Below, in pieces: positions 44,581 to 53,460 of a DNA stretch of 64,000 nt (the stretch's first letter is position 1; every line of letters begins with the position of its first letter). The stretch is taken from the NCBI GenBank assembly GCA_003001975.1, contig PVUG01000015.1, positions 1 through 64,000 on the forward strand. Direction: 5' to 3'. A model generated the notes under the pieces. That model was not told the origin of the DNA. It was given only the letters and a program-made list of their open reading frames with translations, and did no database searches. The position numbers were made by a program, and so were the translations under genes. Origin of the DNA: Martelella mediterranea. Its GTDB lineage: Bacteria; Pseudomonadota; Alphaproteobacteria; Rhizobiales; Rhizobiaceae.

Positions 44581-45420
44581 TCAGTTGAGGCCGAGCTTGC
44601 CGCGCAGCGTCGACAGGTCTTCGGCCAGCGTGTTGACCTTGGCGGAGAGAACGTTGCGGTCGGAATCGCTCAACTCGACATAGGAGACGTAGCCGCCTTC
44701 CGGCGCTTCGTATTTCGCCAGCGTTTCGTCAACATCGGCGAAGTTGCCGGAGACCGTCTCGACGAATTCCGGGTCGCTTTCGGCGATCAGCGGGGTCAGC
44801 AGGTCGAAGATCTTTTCCGAACCGTGGAAGTTGGCTTCGAAGTCCCACAGGTCGGTGCGGCTGTAGCGGTCTTCCTCACCCGAAATCTTGGTGGCCGCAA
44901 CCTCTTCCATCAGCGCTGCCGCGCCGCCGACAACCACTTCCGGCGGGAAGGTCAGGTTGTTGATGCGGTCGTTCAGATCCTTCACGTCGGCCATCAGCTG
45001 GTCGGCATAGGTGTCCAGACCGTCGGTGGAGTTTTCTTCCCACAGACCGTATTCGATGCGGTGGAAGCCGGTGAATGCCGGGTCGGCCTCGCCCTTTTCG
45101 TAGTCGTCGGCGCGTGCGTCGATCGATACGTCAAGGTCGGAGAACAGTTCGGCGATCGGCTCGATGGCCTCATAGCTGGTCCGCGTCGGGGCGAACAGCG
45201 ACTTGGCTTCCTCGACATTGCCTTCCTTGATGGCGGCGACGAAGGCCTGCGTGTCCTTCACCAGTTCGGCGGTGTTTTCAGCCACGAAGATCTTGTATTC
45301 GGACAGCGGCGCGACCAGCTCCAGCGAAATGTCCGGGGCCTGGTCCTGCGCCTGCGCGCTGTAACCGGCAAACGCACCGGCGATGACGACGCTTGCGGCG
45401 AGTGTCTTTTTGAAGTTCAT
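44581..45420 (-). CDS. EfeO/EfeM-type imelysin-domain iron-binding lipoprotein-like protein (second copy, no cupredoxin)
   Basis: A 279-residue exported protein (signal MNFKKTLAASVVIAGAFAGYSAQAQD) with the M75/imelysin domain: LSEYKIFVAENTAELVKDTQAFVAAIKEG, TRTSYEAIEPIAELFSDLD and the HxxE iron motif FHRIEYGLWE. It lacks the N-terminal cupredoxin domain found in the copy at 46792. It binds iron in the periplasm and delivers it to EfeU. It is the last gene of the efe operon, 35 bp after efeB with AAGGAG before it, and a hairpin follows. Confidence 0.9.
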   Translation of the reverse strand: MNFKKTLAASVVIAGAFAGYSAQAQDQAPDISLELVAPLSEYKIFVAENTAELVKDTQAFVAAIKEGNVEEAKSLFAPTRTSYEAIEPIAELFSDLDVSIDARADDYEKGEADPAFTGFHRIEYGLWEENSTDGLDTYADQLMADVKDLNDRINNLTFPPEVVVGGAAALMEEVAATKISGEEDRYSRTDLWDFEANFHGSEKIFDLLTPLIAESDPEFVETVSGNFADVDETLAKYEAPEGGYVSYVELSDSDRNVLSAKVNTLAEDLSTLRGKLGLN

Positions 45421-45455
45421 GTTCTTCTCCTTCGGTAAAACATGGAGGAAAACCG

Positions 45456-46790
45456 TCAGCTATTGACGGATTCCAGAAGCGATTGGCCAAGATAGTCCCC
45501 CGGCCGACAGCCCGGCAGGACGAAGAAATAGCCGCCGCCGATGGGCTTGATGTATTCTTCCAGCGGTTCGCGATCGAGGCGCTTCTGCACGGTGATGAAC
45601 CCCTTTTCCAGGTCAGCCTGATAGACGATGAACAACAGGCCCTGATCGAGCTGGCCCGATTTGGCCACGCCGTTGGAATAGTTGAACGGGCGGCGCAGGA
45701 TCAGGTTTTCCTCCGATTCCGGCGTGCGCGGATTGGCAAGGCGGATATGGGCGTCGAGCGGCGTGATCGCGCCATCGGGATCGGCGGCGTAATCGGGCAC
45801 GTCGCTTTCGGTGCCATTGGGCTGGTCGAGCGGCGCGCCGGTATCGCGGAACCGGCCGAAAATCGCCTCCTGCTCCTGCAGCGGCGTACGGTCCCAGCGC
45901 TCGACGAAATTGCGGATGATGCGCACCGCCTGATAGCTGCCGCCGGTGGCCCAGTCCGGTTCGTCGGAATCGGCGCTCACCCAAACGACCCTGTCCATCA
46001 CCGCTTCGTCATGGGCATCGGGATTGGCCGAACCATCGCGGAAGCCGAGGAAATTGCGTGCGCTTTCCACCTCGCCGTCAGGGCTTGGCGGGATTACCGG
46101 CACATCGCCGCCCTGCATCCAGCGGATCACCAGATATTCCGACAGGTTCTTCATGATGTCGCGCAGCGCATGGATATTGGTGTCGCTCAGATTGGCGCAG
46201 AATTGCAGCGTCATGTCGCCATGGCAGCGTTCGGCGTCGAGCGCGTCGTTGAAGAACTGCACCATGCGTTGCAGCCGTTTCGGCTTCTGATCCTTCAGCC
46301 AGGGGCGGTTTTCGAAAAACGAATCTCCGAGACCCACCGTGACTGTCAGCGCATCCGGCTCGATTTCCGGGCCGAGAATGCCGGAATCGGGCGGCGGCAG
46401 CTTGGGATCGGCCGAGCCGGCCTTGCCACCCTGCGTCAGGAACACGATCCGGTCCGTCAGACGGCGGAACATGTCCTCGACATCCTCGTGTGACATCGCA
46501 ACCACATCGAAGGAAACGACCAGCCCGTTCGCCGGCCGCGGCGTCGTTACGCCGGCCTGGTGTTCCCCGTGAAAGGGAACGACCTGCTGCTGGTTGCTGG
46601 CGCCTTCGACCGGGGCATCGGTCGCCTGCGATCCGCCGCTTGTTTCCTGCGCGCCGGCTGCGGTTGCGCCCATGAAGGCCAGCGATCCGCCGGCGGCCGC
46701 GCCAAGGCCGGTCAGCAGCTGCCGGCGGCTGGTCGAAAACGGGCAGCGGCCCAGAGAGGGTTGTTTTTTCGGCTTGTTGTCATCGGTCAT
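45456..46790 (-). CDS. efeB: EfeB, Tat-exported Dyp-type heme peroxidase
   Basis: A 444-residue peroxidase of ferrous-iron uptake. It has a Tat signal (STSRRQLLTGLGAAAGGSLAFMG, residues ~20-42) and so leaves the cell folded. The Dyp motif GFRDGSANPD includes the Asp used in peroxide activation, and the domain ends with FVLPGCRPGDYLGQSLLES. EfeB is thought to oxidise iron or extract it from heme for EfeO and EfeU. It lies one base after the efeO stop, with GGAGTGAGC before the ATG. Confidence 0.94.
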   Translation of the reverse strand: MTDDNKPKKQPSLGRCPFSTSRRQLLTGLGAAAGGSLAFMGATAAGAQETSGGSQATDAPVEGASNQQQVVPFHGEHQAGVTTPRPANGLVVSFDVVAMSHEDVEDMFRRLTDRIVFLTQGGKAGSADPKLPPPDSGILGPEIEPDALTVTVGLGDSFFENRPWLKDQKPKRLQRMVQFFNDALDAERCHGDMTLQFCANLSDTNIHALRDIMKNLSEYLVIRWMQGGDVPVIPPSPDGEVESARNFLGFRDGSANPDAHDEAVMDRVVWVSADSDEPDWATGGSYQAVRIIRNFVERWDRTPLQEQEAIFGRFRDTGAPLDQPNGTESDVPDYAADPDGAITPLDAHIRLANPRTPESEENLILRRPFNYSNGVAKSGQLDQGLLFIVYQADLEKGFITVQKRLDREPLEEYIKPIGGGYFFVLPGCRPGDYLGQSLLESVNS

Positions 46791-46791
46791 G

Positions 46792-47985
46792 TCAGCTCAC
46801 TCCAATAACCTGCGACAGCTTGCTGCAAAGTTCGGCAAGCTGGTGGAATTGCGCGGCAAGCGCCTGCCGCTGTTCCTCGCTCACTTGCGAATAGGGCGGG
46901 AACGCGCCATCGACCTTGAGCGCGTCGAGGGCATCCTGCGTTTTAGAAAGTTGCGCGTCGATATCGTCGGCAAGCTCGGGATCGACCGGCCGGGCAACCA
47001 CCGTAAGAAGACCGGCAACCTTGGCAATGCCTTCGAGATTGGCGTTGAAATCGGCCAGATCGGTTTCGGAATAATGGTCCTCGCCCTCGGCGATCCGGCC
47101 ATTGGCAAGCTGGTCGGCCGTGTCGTCGGGCAATGAGAGCAGAAGCGAAGGATCGATCTGCAGGCCGGTCAGCCGCGTTTTCAGTTCTTCCAGATTGGCG
47201 ACGAGCGCATCGGCGACCGGCGCCAGTCCGTCGAGCGAATTCTGTTCGAACAACCCGTATTCGATGCGGTGATAGCCGGAAAATTCCGGGTCGTTCTCGC
47301 GCTCGGCATAATAATCGGCAACGGCATCGATGTTGTTTTCAAGATCCGATATCCGGTAGGCCAGCGGCTCGATGCGCTTGTAGGGCAGGCGCGCCGGCTG
47401 ATAGAGGCTTTTCGCCTTGTCGAGATCGCCGGCCTTGATGGCGTCGGCCAGCTCGGTTGCCGCGCTGATGGCCTGATTGGTCTGCATCACCAGGTAGACC
47501 CGGTATTCCGACAGCGGCCCGAGGAAATTCCTGAGGCTGACGCTGGAGGCGGCGTTGGCATATTCCTCCGATTGGGTCACATGCAGCGTGCCGCGCGGGT
47601 TGGATAGCAGACCGCAGGTGATTTCATAGTCGCCGGGGGCCAGATTGGCGGCCAGTGTCTGGTGGAAGCCCGGGGCGATGTTTTCGCGTTCGGCCACCAC
47701 CATCACGCCGTCGAGGATTTCCCATTCGACGGGGCGGTCGGATTCGTTGACGATATCGAACAACCGCTTTCCGGCGGCAACGGTAATGGCATTGGGCTCG
47801 CACGATGTTGCCGTGACGGTGACCTGGAAATCGGCCTCGACATCGCCCGTGGCCGCCTGATTGTGCATGGAGGCAAAATAGAAGGCCGCGCCGCCGGCAA
47901 CGGCCAGAAGAGCCGCGCCCGCAATGCCTGCAACCATCAGGCCCTTGTTGCTCTTCGTGTCCTTGCGGTTTTCAGGCGTTGGCAT
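46792..47985 (-). CDS. efeO: EfeO, periplasmic iron-binding protein with cupredoxin and imelysin domains
   Basis: A 397-residue protein. An N-terminal membrane anchor (GLMVAGIAGAALLAVAGGAAFYFAS) is followed by a cupredoxin domain (VTATSCEPNAITVAAGKRLFDIVNESDRPVEWEIL ... GDYEITCGLL) and then the M75 domain with the HRIEYGLFE iron motif. It binds Fe for EfeU. The ATG at 47985 is chosen because AAGGAG stands before it; a longer reading overlaps efeU. The reading overlaps the end of efeU by 14 bases, so they are coupled. The anchor is unusual compared with the cleavable signal of E. coli EfeO. Confidence 0.93.
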   Translation of the reverse strand: MPTPENRKDTKSNKGLMVAGIAGAALLAVAGGAAFYFASMHNQAATGDVEADFQVTVTATSCEPNAITVAAGKRLFDIVNESDRPVEWEILDGVMVVAERENIAPGFHQTLAANLAPGDYEITCGLLSNPRGTLHVTQSEEYANAASSVSLRNFLGPLSEYRVYLVMQTNQAISAATELADAIKAGDLDKAKSLYQPARLPYKRIEPLAYRISDLENNIDAVADYYAERENDPEFSGYHRIEYGLFEQNSLDGLAPVADALVANLEELKTRLTGLQIDPSLLLSLPDDTADQLANGRIAEGEDHYSETDLADFNANLEGIAKVAGLLTVVARPVDPELADDIDAQLSKTQDALDALKVDGAFPPYSQVSEEQRQALAAQFHQLAELCSKLSQVIGVS

Positions 47986-48826
47986 CGCTGCGGGCTCCTT
48001 GTTGCGGGGCAGTGTTTTTGGGCGTTCGGGCCGGGCGCAGGAAGAAATAGAGGCTTGCCGCCAGGAACACGACATAGACGATCACCTCGCCGATGGTCGG
48101 GCTTTCCTGATAGCCGAACACGCCGGAAAGGATGGTGCCGGTGACGCCGGAAACCGGCAGGATGCGGCTCAGATCGTAGGCAGGCGTCTGAAGGCTGTTC
48201 CAGATCCCGGCCTCATGCAGATTGCCGAGCGCGCCCGACAGAATGCCGGCGGCGACAAACAGGATGAACACGCCGGTCCACTGGAAGAAGCGTTTCAGGT
48301 TAATGCGCACGCCGAAACGATAGATGGCGATGCCGATGGCAACGGCGACAAGAACGCCGAGAAGCGCGCCCAGCGGCGCGGCCGGACCCTGGCTCTGCTG
48401 GAAGATGGCGAGCAGGAAGAAGATCGATTCCAGCCCTTCGCGGGCAACGGCGAAGAACACCATGCCGATCAGCGCCCATCCGGCCCCGGAGCCGTGCTCC
48501 AGCGCCTCGTCGATGGAGGAATGCAGTTCCGCCTTGATCGAACGGGCGGCCTTGCGCATCCAGAACACCATGGACACCAGAATGACCGCGGCAATCGCGC
48601 CGACAATCGCCTCGAACAGTTCCTGCGCCTTTTGCGGAAATTCGGCGCTGACCAGTTGCAGCCCCGCGCCGAGAAACAGCGACAGGGCGACAGCGAGAAA
48701 CACGCCGATCCACACGGCCGGCAGAAACTCACGTCGGTCTGTCTGATTGAGGTAGGTGGCGATGATGCCGGTAATCAGGGCGGCCTCGATGCCTTCCCGC
48801 AGCATGATCAAAAATGGAGCCAGCAT
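47972..48826 (-). CDS. efeU: EfeU, FTR1-family iron permease
   Basis: A 284-residue membrane protein with seven helices that carries Fe3+ across the inner membrane. Both REXXE iron motifs are present: LREGIEAALI near the start and AREGLESIFFLL in the fourth helix region. I start it at ATG 48826; TTG 48865 is also open but less likely, as family sequence begins at the ATG. It is the first gene of the operon efeU-efeO-efeB-efeO2. A perfect RirA-type box lies 67 bp before it, so iron repression is likely. Confidence 0.93.
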   Translation of the reverse strand: MLAPFLIMLREGIEAALITGIIATYLNQTDRREFLPAVWIGVFLAVALSLFLGAGLQLVSAEFPQKAQELFEAIVGAIAAVILVSMVFWMRKAARSIKAELHSSIDEALEHGSGAGWALIGMVFFAVAREGLESIFFLLAIFQQSQGPAAPLGALLGVLVAVAIGIAIYRFGVRINLKRFFQWTGVFILFVAAGILSGALGNLHEAGIWNSLQTPAYDLSRILPVSGVTGTILSGVFGYQESPTIGEVIVYVVFLAASLYFFLRPARTPKNTAPQQGARSDANA

Positions 48827-48892
48827 GGCTTGTACCCGTTTGCTATTCCGGCTACGGGGTAACAAGTGGTTGTAATAATGGCAATGAAAATA

Positions 48893-48907
48893 TGACTTAA
48901 ATAATCA
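48893..48907 (-). promoter_or_regulatory. RirA-type iron box before efeU
   Basis: TGACTTAAATAATCA matches TGA-N9-TCA, the iron-responsive box recognised by RirA in Rhizobiales; it is flanked by A and T, extending the dyad to ATGA/TCAT. It stands 67 bp before the efeU ATG. The AT-rich centre fits too. Confidence 0.65.
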
Positions 48908-49015
48908 TATTTGTGGTTGCATGCCTGATCATTATCAATTCTACGACTGAAAGGCTGCCCGGAAACCAGTCAGTCACGTGGCGGCAGCCTTATCCTTTGA
49001 TCGGCAGATACCGGT

Positions 49016-49045
49016 TCCGCCGGGTCTGTTGGAAGACCCGGCGGA
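49016..49045 (-). terminator. Terminator after the diacetyl-reductase-like SDR gene
   Basis: Perfect 12-bp arms TCCGCCGGGTCT / AGACCCGGCGGA with a GTTGGA loop, 60 bases downstream of the SDR stop on the minus strand. It separates that operon from the efe operon promoter region. Confidence 0.6.
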
Positions 49046-49105
49046 CCGCTTTTCGTGAAATTGCCCGCGCCTGCCACAAGCGGTGGCGCAACGGCTCATT
49101 TGCTT

Positions 49106-49885
49106 TTACCGGTAGACGATGCCGCCATCGGTCAGGATCGCCTGGCCGGTGATATAATCGGAATCCTCGCCGGCCAGAAATGCTACAAGCGCCGCCACAT
49201 CGTCAGGCGTCTGGGCCCGGCCCAGCGCAATACCGTCGACATATTTCTTGTAAGTTTCGCCCTTGGGCGCACCGGTAATGTCCGCAAAGCGTTCGTCGAT
49301 CTCGACCCACATGTCGGTGCCGACAATGCCGGGGCAATAGGCGTTTACGGTGATGCCCTGGCTGGCATATTCCTTGGCGGCGGCCTGGGTCAGCGCGCGC
49401 ACGGCGAATTTCGTCGCCGAATAGATGCCCAGCATGGCAAAGCCGTCATGACCGGCAATGGATGAGGCGCTGATGATCTTGCCCTTCTGGCCCCGCTCAA
49501 TGAACTTCCTGGCTGCCGCCTGAATGCCCCACAACACGCCGTTGACGTTGATGCGGAAGATGCGGTCGGTGTCCTCGGGGGTGACGTCGGCAAGCGGTTT
49601 GACCTGGGCAATGCCGGCATTGTTGACCATCACGTCGAAACCGCCGAGTTCCTTTTCGGCATGGGCTACGGCGGCGTAGACCTGATCGCGGTCACTGACA
49701 TCGGCGACGAAGGTGGTTGAGCGGACACCCAGCGCCTCGATTTCACCTTTGACGGTCTCAAGCTTGTCGGCCTTGATATCGACCAGTGCGACATCGGCGC
49801 CCTCGCGGGCAAGGCGCAGGGCAATCCCGCGGCCAATACCCTGGCTCGACCCTGTGACAAGCGCGACTTTTCCCTTGAGAGACAT
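49106..49885 (-). CDS. Acetoin/diacetyl reductase-like SDR
   Basis: A 259-residue classical SDR close in pattern to (S)-acetoin-forming diacetyl reductase/2,3-butanediol dehydrogenase: [75 protein letters not shown] with the active-site Ser/Tyr/Lys, and the family segment [17 protein letters not shown]. It reduces vicinal diketones or related carbonyls with NADH. It follows the aldehyde dehydrogenase gene by 71 bp on the same strand, with AAAGGAG before it. Both appear to be controlled by the LysR at 51644. Confidence 0.88.
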   Translation of the reverse strand: MSLKGKVALVTGSSQGIGRGIALRLAREGADVALVDIKADKLETVKGEIEALGVRSTTFVADVSDRDQVYAAVAHAEKELGGFDVMVNNAGIAQVKPLADVTPEDTDRIFRINVNGVLWGIQAAARKFIERGQKGKIISASSIAGHDGFAMLGIYSATKFAVRALTQAAAKEYASQGITVNAYCPGIVGTDMWVEIDERFADITGAPKGETYKKYVDGIALGRAQTPDDVAALVAFLAGEDSDYITGQAILTDGGIVYR

Positions 49886-49956
49886 GATAGAATACTCCTT
49901 TTGCGATGAAACGGTGCCTGCGTGAAGGCAGGCACCTGTCGGTCGTGTCGACCGGC

Positions 49957-51348
49957 TCAGAAATGGGCGTCGATATCAACGACATCGACAAGCTTGTGGT
50001 TGACGAACTCCTTGAGGCCCATGCCGAGCAATTCGCGGCCATAGCCGGAGCGGCGGACGCCGCCGAAGGGCAGGTCGGCCTCGACCTTGGTCGGGTGGTT
50101 CACGAACACCATGCCGGTTGAAATCCGGCCGGCCACTTCCGCTCCGTGTTTGACATCGGCGGTAAAGACCGAGCCACCCAGGCCGAAGGGGCTGTCATTG
50201 GCGATGCGGATGGCATCTTCCTCGTCTTTCGCCCGGAAAATCATCGACACGGGGCCGAAGAATTCCCAGTAGCGCGCCGGGTTGTCCTCACCTACATCGG
50301 TCAGGAGTGTCGGCTGCACAAAGGCGCCGTGATTGGGCACCGGCGGACCGACCTGCTCGGCCTTGGCGCCTGCGGCCACCGCCTTGCGTATCTGCTCCTT
50401 CACATCCTCCGCTGCCTTTTTCGACGACAGCGGCGCCAGTGTGGTTTTCGGGTCGGACGGGTCGCCGGCCACCAGTTTGGCCACGCCCTTGCGATATTGT
50501 TCGAGGAAAGCGTCGTAGACCGCGTCAACGACGATCATCCGTTTGGACGACACGCAGACCTGGCCGCCATTCCAGTGCCGTCCGAAAACGGCCCAGTCGA
50601 CGGTTTTCTTCATGTCGGCATCTTCCAGCACGACGAAGGCATCCGCACCGCCCAGTTCCATGGTCGATTTTTTCAGTGCCTTGCCCGCCTGCGCGGCAAC
50701 CACGGCGCCGGCCGCTTCCGAACCCGTCAGCGCCACGCCGTGAACGCGGGGATCGTTGATGATCATTTCGATCTGGGAACGGGTGGCGTAAAGGTTGGTA
50801 AAGCCGCCTTCCGGCAGGCCGGCTTCGTCCATGAGCCGGGCAAAGGCGGCGGCACTTTGCGGCACGTTCGAAGCGTGCTTGAGGATCAGCACATTGCCGG
50901 CCGAAAGCTGCGGCGCCAGGATCCGGGCAATCTGGTAATAGGGGAAATTCCACGGTTCGATTGCCAGAAGAATACCCAGCGGTTCATGCACCAGCGTGGC
51001 CTTGCCCTCGGCCGGGTCCTTGACCGGCAGTTCCTCGGGGGCGAGCAGCCGTTCGGCGTTTTCGACGTAATATTCGAAAATCTTTGCCGACAGTTCCACT
51101 TCGGCCTTCGCCTCGGCGGTGAGCTTGCCCATTTCCAGCGTCAGAAGGCCGGCGAGATCATCGGCGTCGCGGCGCAGGATATCGGCCGCCTTCTGCAGAA
51201 TGCGGGCGCGCTCGGCAAAGGAGGTTTCCCGCCATTTCAGAAAGGTTTCATGCGCCGTATCAAGGGCGGCCCGGACGGCATCATCCGTTGCGTCGGGGAA
51301 TGTGGCAACGGTTTCTTCGGTGAATGGATTGATTGTTGCGTAGGCCAT
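49957..51348 (-). CDS. NAD(P)-dependent succinate-semialdehyde dehydrogenase-like aldehyde dehydrogenase, copy 2
   Basis: A 463-residue aldehyde dehydrogenase. Motifs: [36 protein letters not shown] with the catalytic Glu, [15 protein letters not shown] with the catalytic Cys, and the end [32 protein letters not shown]. The ATG at 51348 is fixed by AAGGAGAAAAAG before it; the frame stays open 73 codons upstream but those residues have no family likeness. It is a close paralogue of 42865-44256, with long identical blocks. It is divergent from LysR. Confidence 0.93.
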   Translation of the reverse strand: MAYATINPFTEETVATFPDATDDAVRAALDTAHETFLKWRETSFAERARILQKAADILRRDADDLAGLLTLEMGKLTAEAKAEVELSAKIFEYYVENAERLLAPEELPVKDPAEGKATLVHEPLGILLAIEPWNFPYYQIARILAPQLSAGNVLILKHASNVPQSAAAFARLMDEAGLPEGGFTNLYATRSQIEMIINDPRVHGVALTGSEAAGAVVAAQAGKALKKSTMELGGADAFVVLEDADMKKTVDWAVFGRHWNGGQVCVSSKRMIVVDAVYDAFLEQYRKGVAKLVAGDPSDPKTTLAPLSSKKAAEDVKEQIRKAVAAGAKAEQVGPPVPNHGAFVQPTLLTDVGEDNPARYWEFFGPVSMIFRAKDEEDAIRIANDSPFGLGGSVFTADVKHGAEVAGRISTGMVFVNHPTKVEADLPFGGVRRSGYGRELLGMGLKEFVNHKLVDVVDIDAHF

Positions 51349-51621
51349 CTTTTTCTCCTTTCGCGATCTTGATCGCCGGGAAGTGCGATGGCGGCCGGTT
51401 TCTCTGCACCCGTTCTCGCGGGTGCGGCGGTACGTCACGCCTCCCTCACGCGGGTCTCTCATCGGAGTGTTGCGGGCGGCAAAAATGCCGAAAAACCCGC
51501 CTCTCTCCCGCTTTCCGATTGCAGCGCCATGTGCTGCAGCCGGCCTCCGGTAAGGCCGCGTGTTCATACACTAGAGATAGGAAGTCGCCCTTCATGTAGA
51601 AAATGAATTGATTGAATGAAT
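51349..51621. other. Divergent promoter region, no gene
   Basis: About 270 bp between the aldehyde dehydrogenase and LysR starts. No ORF with good codon use. It must hold both promoters; the clearest element is the palindrome at 51622-51642. Confidence 0.45.
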
Positions 51622-51642
51622 TCTATTCTGATAAAGAATAGA
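51622..51642. promoter_or_regulatory. Palindrome abutting the LysR start codon
   Basis: Perfect 8-bp arms TCTATTCT / AGAATAGA with a GATAA centre; the last base is one before the ATG (51644). It includes the T-N11-A pattern of LysR sites. Binding there would block translation start and transcription of the regulator gene, a likely autorepression site. Confidence 0.6.
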
Positions 51643-51643
51643 C

Positions 51644-52549
51644 ATGGAATTTCGAACGCTTCGTGCCTTTGTCGAAGTCGTCCGTCAGGGCGGCTTTTCG
51701 CAGGCGGCCAAAACGGTTTTCACGACCCAGTCGACCGTCAGCAAGGCTGTCAAACAGCTTGAGGACGAAGTCGGAGTCGCGCTTCTGGAGCGGATCGGGC
51801 ATCGCTCGGTGATGACGGCCGCCGGAGAGATCGTCTATGCGCGCGGCGTCCGGCTTCTTGCCGACCGCGCGGACCTGCTGGCCGAACTGGCGGAAGTGCG
51901 CGGGCTGAAACGCGGTGTCCTGCGTCTTGGTCTGCCGCCGGTCGGCAGCGCCACGCTTTTTGCGCCGCTTTTTGCCATTTACCGGCAACGCTATCCCGGT
52001 ATTGATATCGATCTCGACGAACATGGCAGTCTGGATCTCGAAGAAAAACTGCGCGCCGGCAGCATCGATTTTGCCGGGCTGCAGCTGCCGCTTGCCGAAG
52101 ACTTTGAAGGCCAGCCTGTCCGCAGTGAGCCGCTTGTCGCGCTGTTGTCCTCAAACCATGCGCTGGCGCAGCGTTCCGCAGTCAGTCTGGAGGACCTGGG
52201 CGATATTCCGTTCATCGTTTTCGCCGACGGGTTTTCGCTGCATCGCCGGCTCATGCGGCTTGCCCGTGCACGTGGTCTCGATCCGGTGATTGCCGCTGAA
52301 AGCAGTCAGGTGGATTTCATGGTCGAACTGGTGGCGGCCGGTCTGGGCGTTACCTTCCTGCCGCGCACCATCGCCGCCCATCATGCCCATCCGATGGTCC
52401 GCCGGATCGCGCTTGAGGAACCCGAACTGAACTGGTCGGTCGCCATGGCCTGGCGGCGCGGCGCCTATCTGTCCGCCGCCGCGGCCGCATGGCTTGATCT
52501 GGTGCGCGAAATCCACGGCGGCGCGGCATCACCGGACGCTTCGGCGTAA
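51644..52549 (+). CDS. LysR-family transcriptional regulator
   Basis: A 301-residue LysR protein: HTH FRTLRAFVEVVRQGGFSQAAKTVFTTQSTVSKAVKQLEDEVGVALLERIGHRSVMTAAG, then the CbbR/CynR-like effector domain (KRGVLRLGLPPVGSATLFAPLFAIYRQRYPGIDIDLDEHG ... DFMVELVAAGLGVTFLPRTIA). It is divergent from the aldehyde dehydrogenase/SDR operon, which it probably controls. No ribosome site is visible, because the palindrome occupies that stretch. UbiX follows on the same strand 280 bp later. Confidence 0.92.
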   Translation: MEFRTLRAFVEVVRQGGFSQAAKTVFTTQSTVSKAVKQLEDEVGVALLERIGHRSVMTAAGEIVYARGVRLLADRADLLAELAEVRGLKRGVLRLGLPPVGSATLFAPLFAIYRQRYPGIDIDLDEHGSLDLEEKLRAGSIDFAGLQLPLAEDFEGQPVRSEPLVALLSSNHALAQRSAVSLEDLGDIPFIVFADGFSLHRRLMRLARARGLDPVIAAESSQVDFMVELVAAGLGVTFLPRTIAAHHAHPMVRRIALEEPELNWSVAMAWRRGAYLSAAAAAWLDLVREIHGGAASPDASA

Positions 52550-52555
52550 GCGCCT

Positions 52556-52738
52556 TTACGACAATTGCGTGGTGATGAATTCCGGACCGGGAGAAGGGAA
52601 TTTACCGATCTGCTCACGATCGAGACCGTCATCGGTGATGATGATGTCGATGGCGGAGGCCGGCGTCCCCGGCTTGCTGGCTGAGGCACGGTCGGATGAA
52701 AAGGCATTCTCCGGATTGAGTTGCCGTCGCGGGTTCAT
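52556..52738 (-). CDS. Small ORF, possible remnant of a DeoR-type sensor
   Basis: A 60-codon ORF opposite to its neighbours. Its codon use is coding-like. The C-terminal half reads SAIDIIITDDGLDREQIGKF, which resembles the end of DeoR-family sugar-phosphate sensors; the N-terminal half resembles nothing I know. It may be a gene remnant or a chance ORF. Confidence 0.25.
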   Translation of the reverse strand: MNPRRQLNPENAFSSDRASASKPGTPASAIDIIITDDGLDREQIGKFPSPGPEFITTQLS

Positions 52739-52828
52739 GGGATTATTGCTCTCTGGCCGGACGAATGTGCGCCGGTGCCTGCAGCAGGCGTCATTGTTGC
52801 GGACTGAAGGCCGGAAAGAGAAGAAGCC

Positions 52829-53401
52829 ATGCCAAAGCCCCGTATTATCGTCGGCATTTCAGGCGCCTCCGGTGCCGTCTACGGCATCACCGTTCTGGAC
52901 ATGCTGCGTCAGGCCGGGATCGAGACACATCTGGTTGTCAGCAAGTCCGGCGAACTCACGCTGTCGGAAGAAACGGGGCTGAAGCTGAAAGACCTCGAGC
53001 ACCGGGCCGATCATATTCACCCGGTCAAGAATGTCGGAGCGTCGATCGCCAGCGGTTCGTTCAAGACGATGGGCATGATCATTGCGCCGTGTTCCGTCCG
53101 CACCGCGTCGGAAATCTCCTCGGGGATAACATCATCGCTGCTGACGCGCGCCGCCGACGTGGTTTTGAAGGAACGGCGCAGGCTGGTGCTGATGGTGCGC
53201 GAAACGCCGCTTCACCTCGGGCATCTGCGAACGCTGACCCAGCTTGCCGAGATGGGGGCCGTGGTCGCGCCGCCGATGCCGGCATTTTATGCCGCGCCGG
53301 ACGGTATCGACAGCATGGTGCGCCATTCGCTCGGCCGCGTCCTCGATCTCTTCGACATCGAAACCGATATCGTCCGCTGGACGGGGCTTTCATCGTCGTG
53401 A
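52829..53401 (+). CDS. UbiX-family flavin prenyltransferase
   Basis: A 190-residue flavoprotein that joins a dimethylallyl group to FMN to make prenylated FMN, cofactor of UbiD-type decarboxylases. Motifs: IIVGISGASGAVYGITVLDML (5-25), GSFKTMGMIIAPCSVRTASEISSG for flavin and phosphate, and LMVRETPLHLGHLRTLTQLAEMGAVVAPPMPAFYA, all diagnostic of UbiX/Pad1. Length is normal. No UbiD partner is in the window, so it may serve ubiquinone synthesis or a distant decarboxylase. Its neighbour LysR is 280 bp upstream. Confidence 0.93.
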   Translation: MPKPRIIVGISGASGAVYGITVLDMLRQAGIETHLVVSKSGELTLSEETGLKLKDLEHRADHIHPVKNVGASIASGSFKTMGMIIAPCSVRTASEISSGITSSLLTRAADVVLKERRRLVLMVRETPLHLGHLRTLTQLAEMGAVVAPPMPAFYAAPDGIDSMVRHSLGRVLDLFDIETDIVRWTGLSSS

Positions 53402-53460
53402 TGCCGCATTCCGGCGCAAATTCCTTGCCGCAGAACGCTTCCATATAAAACTGAAGGGCT

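Noticed and set aside
44453-44683. 76-codon ORF across the efe terminator
   Set aside because: It reads through a perfect hairpin and antisense into efeO2; composition is Ser/Arg-rich as expected for a shadow frame.
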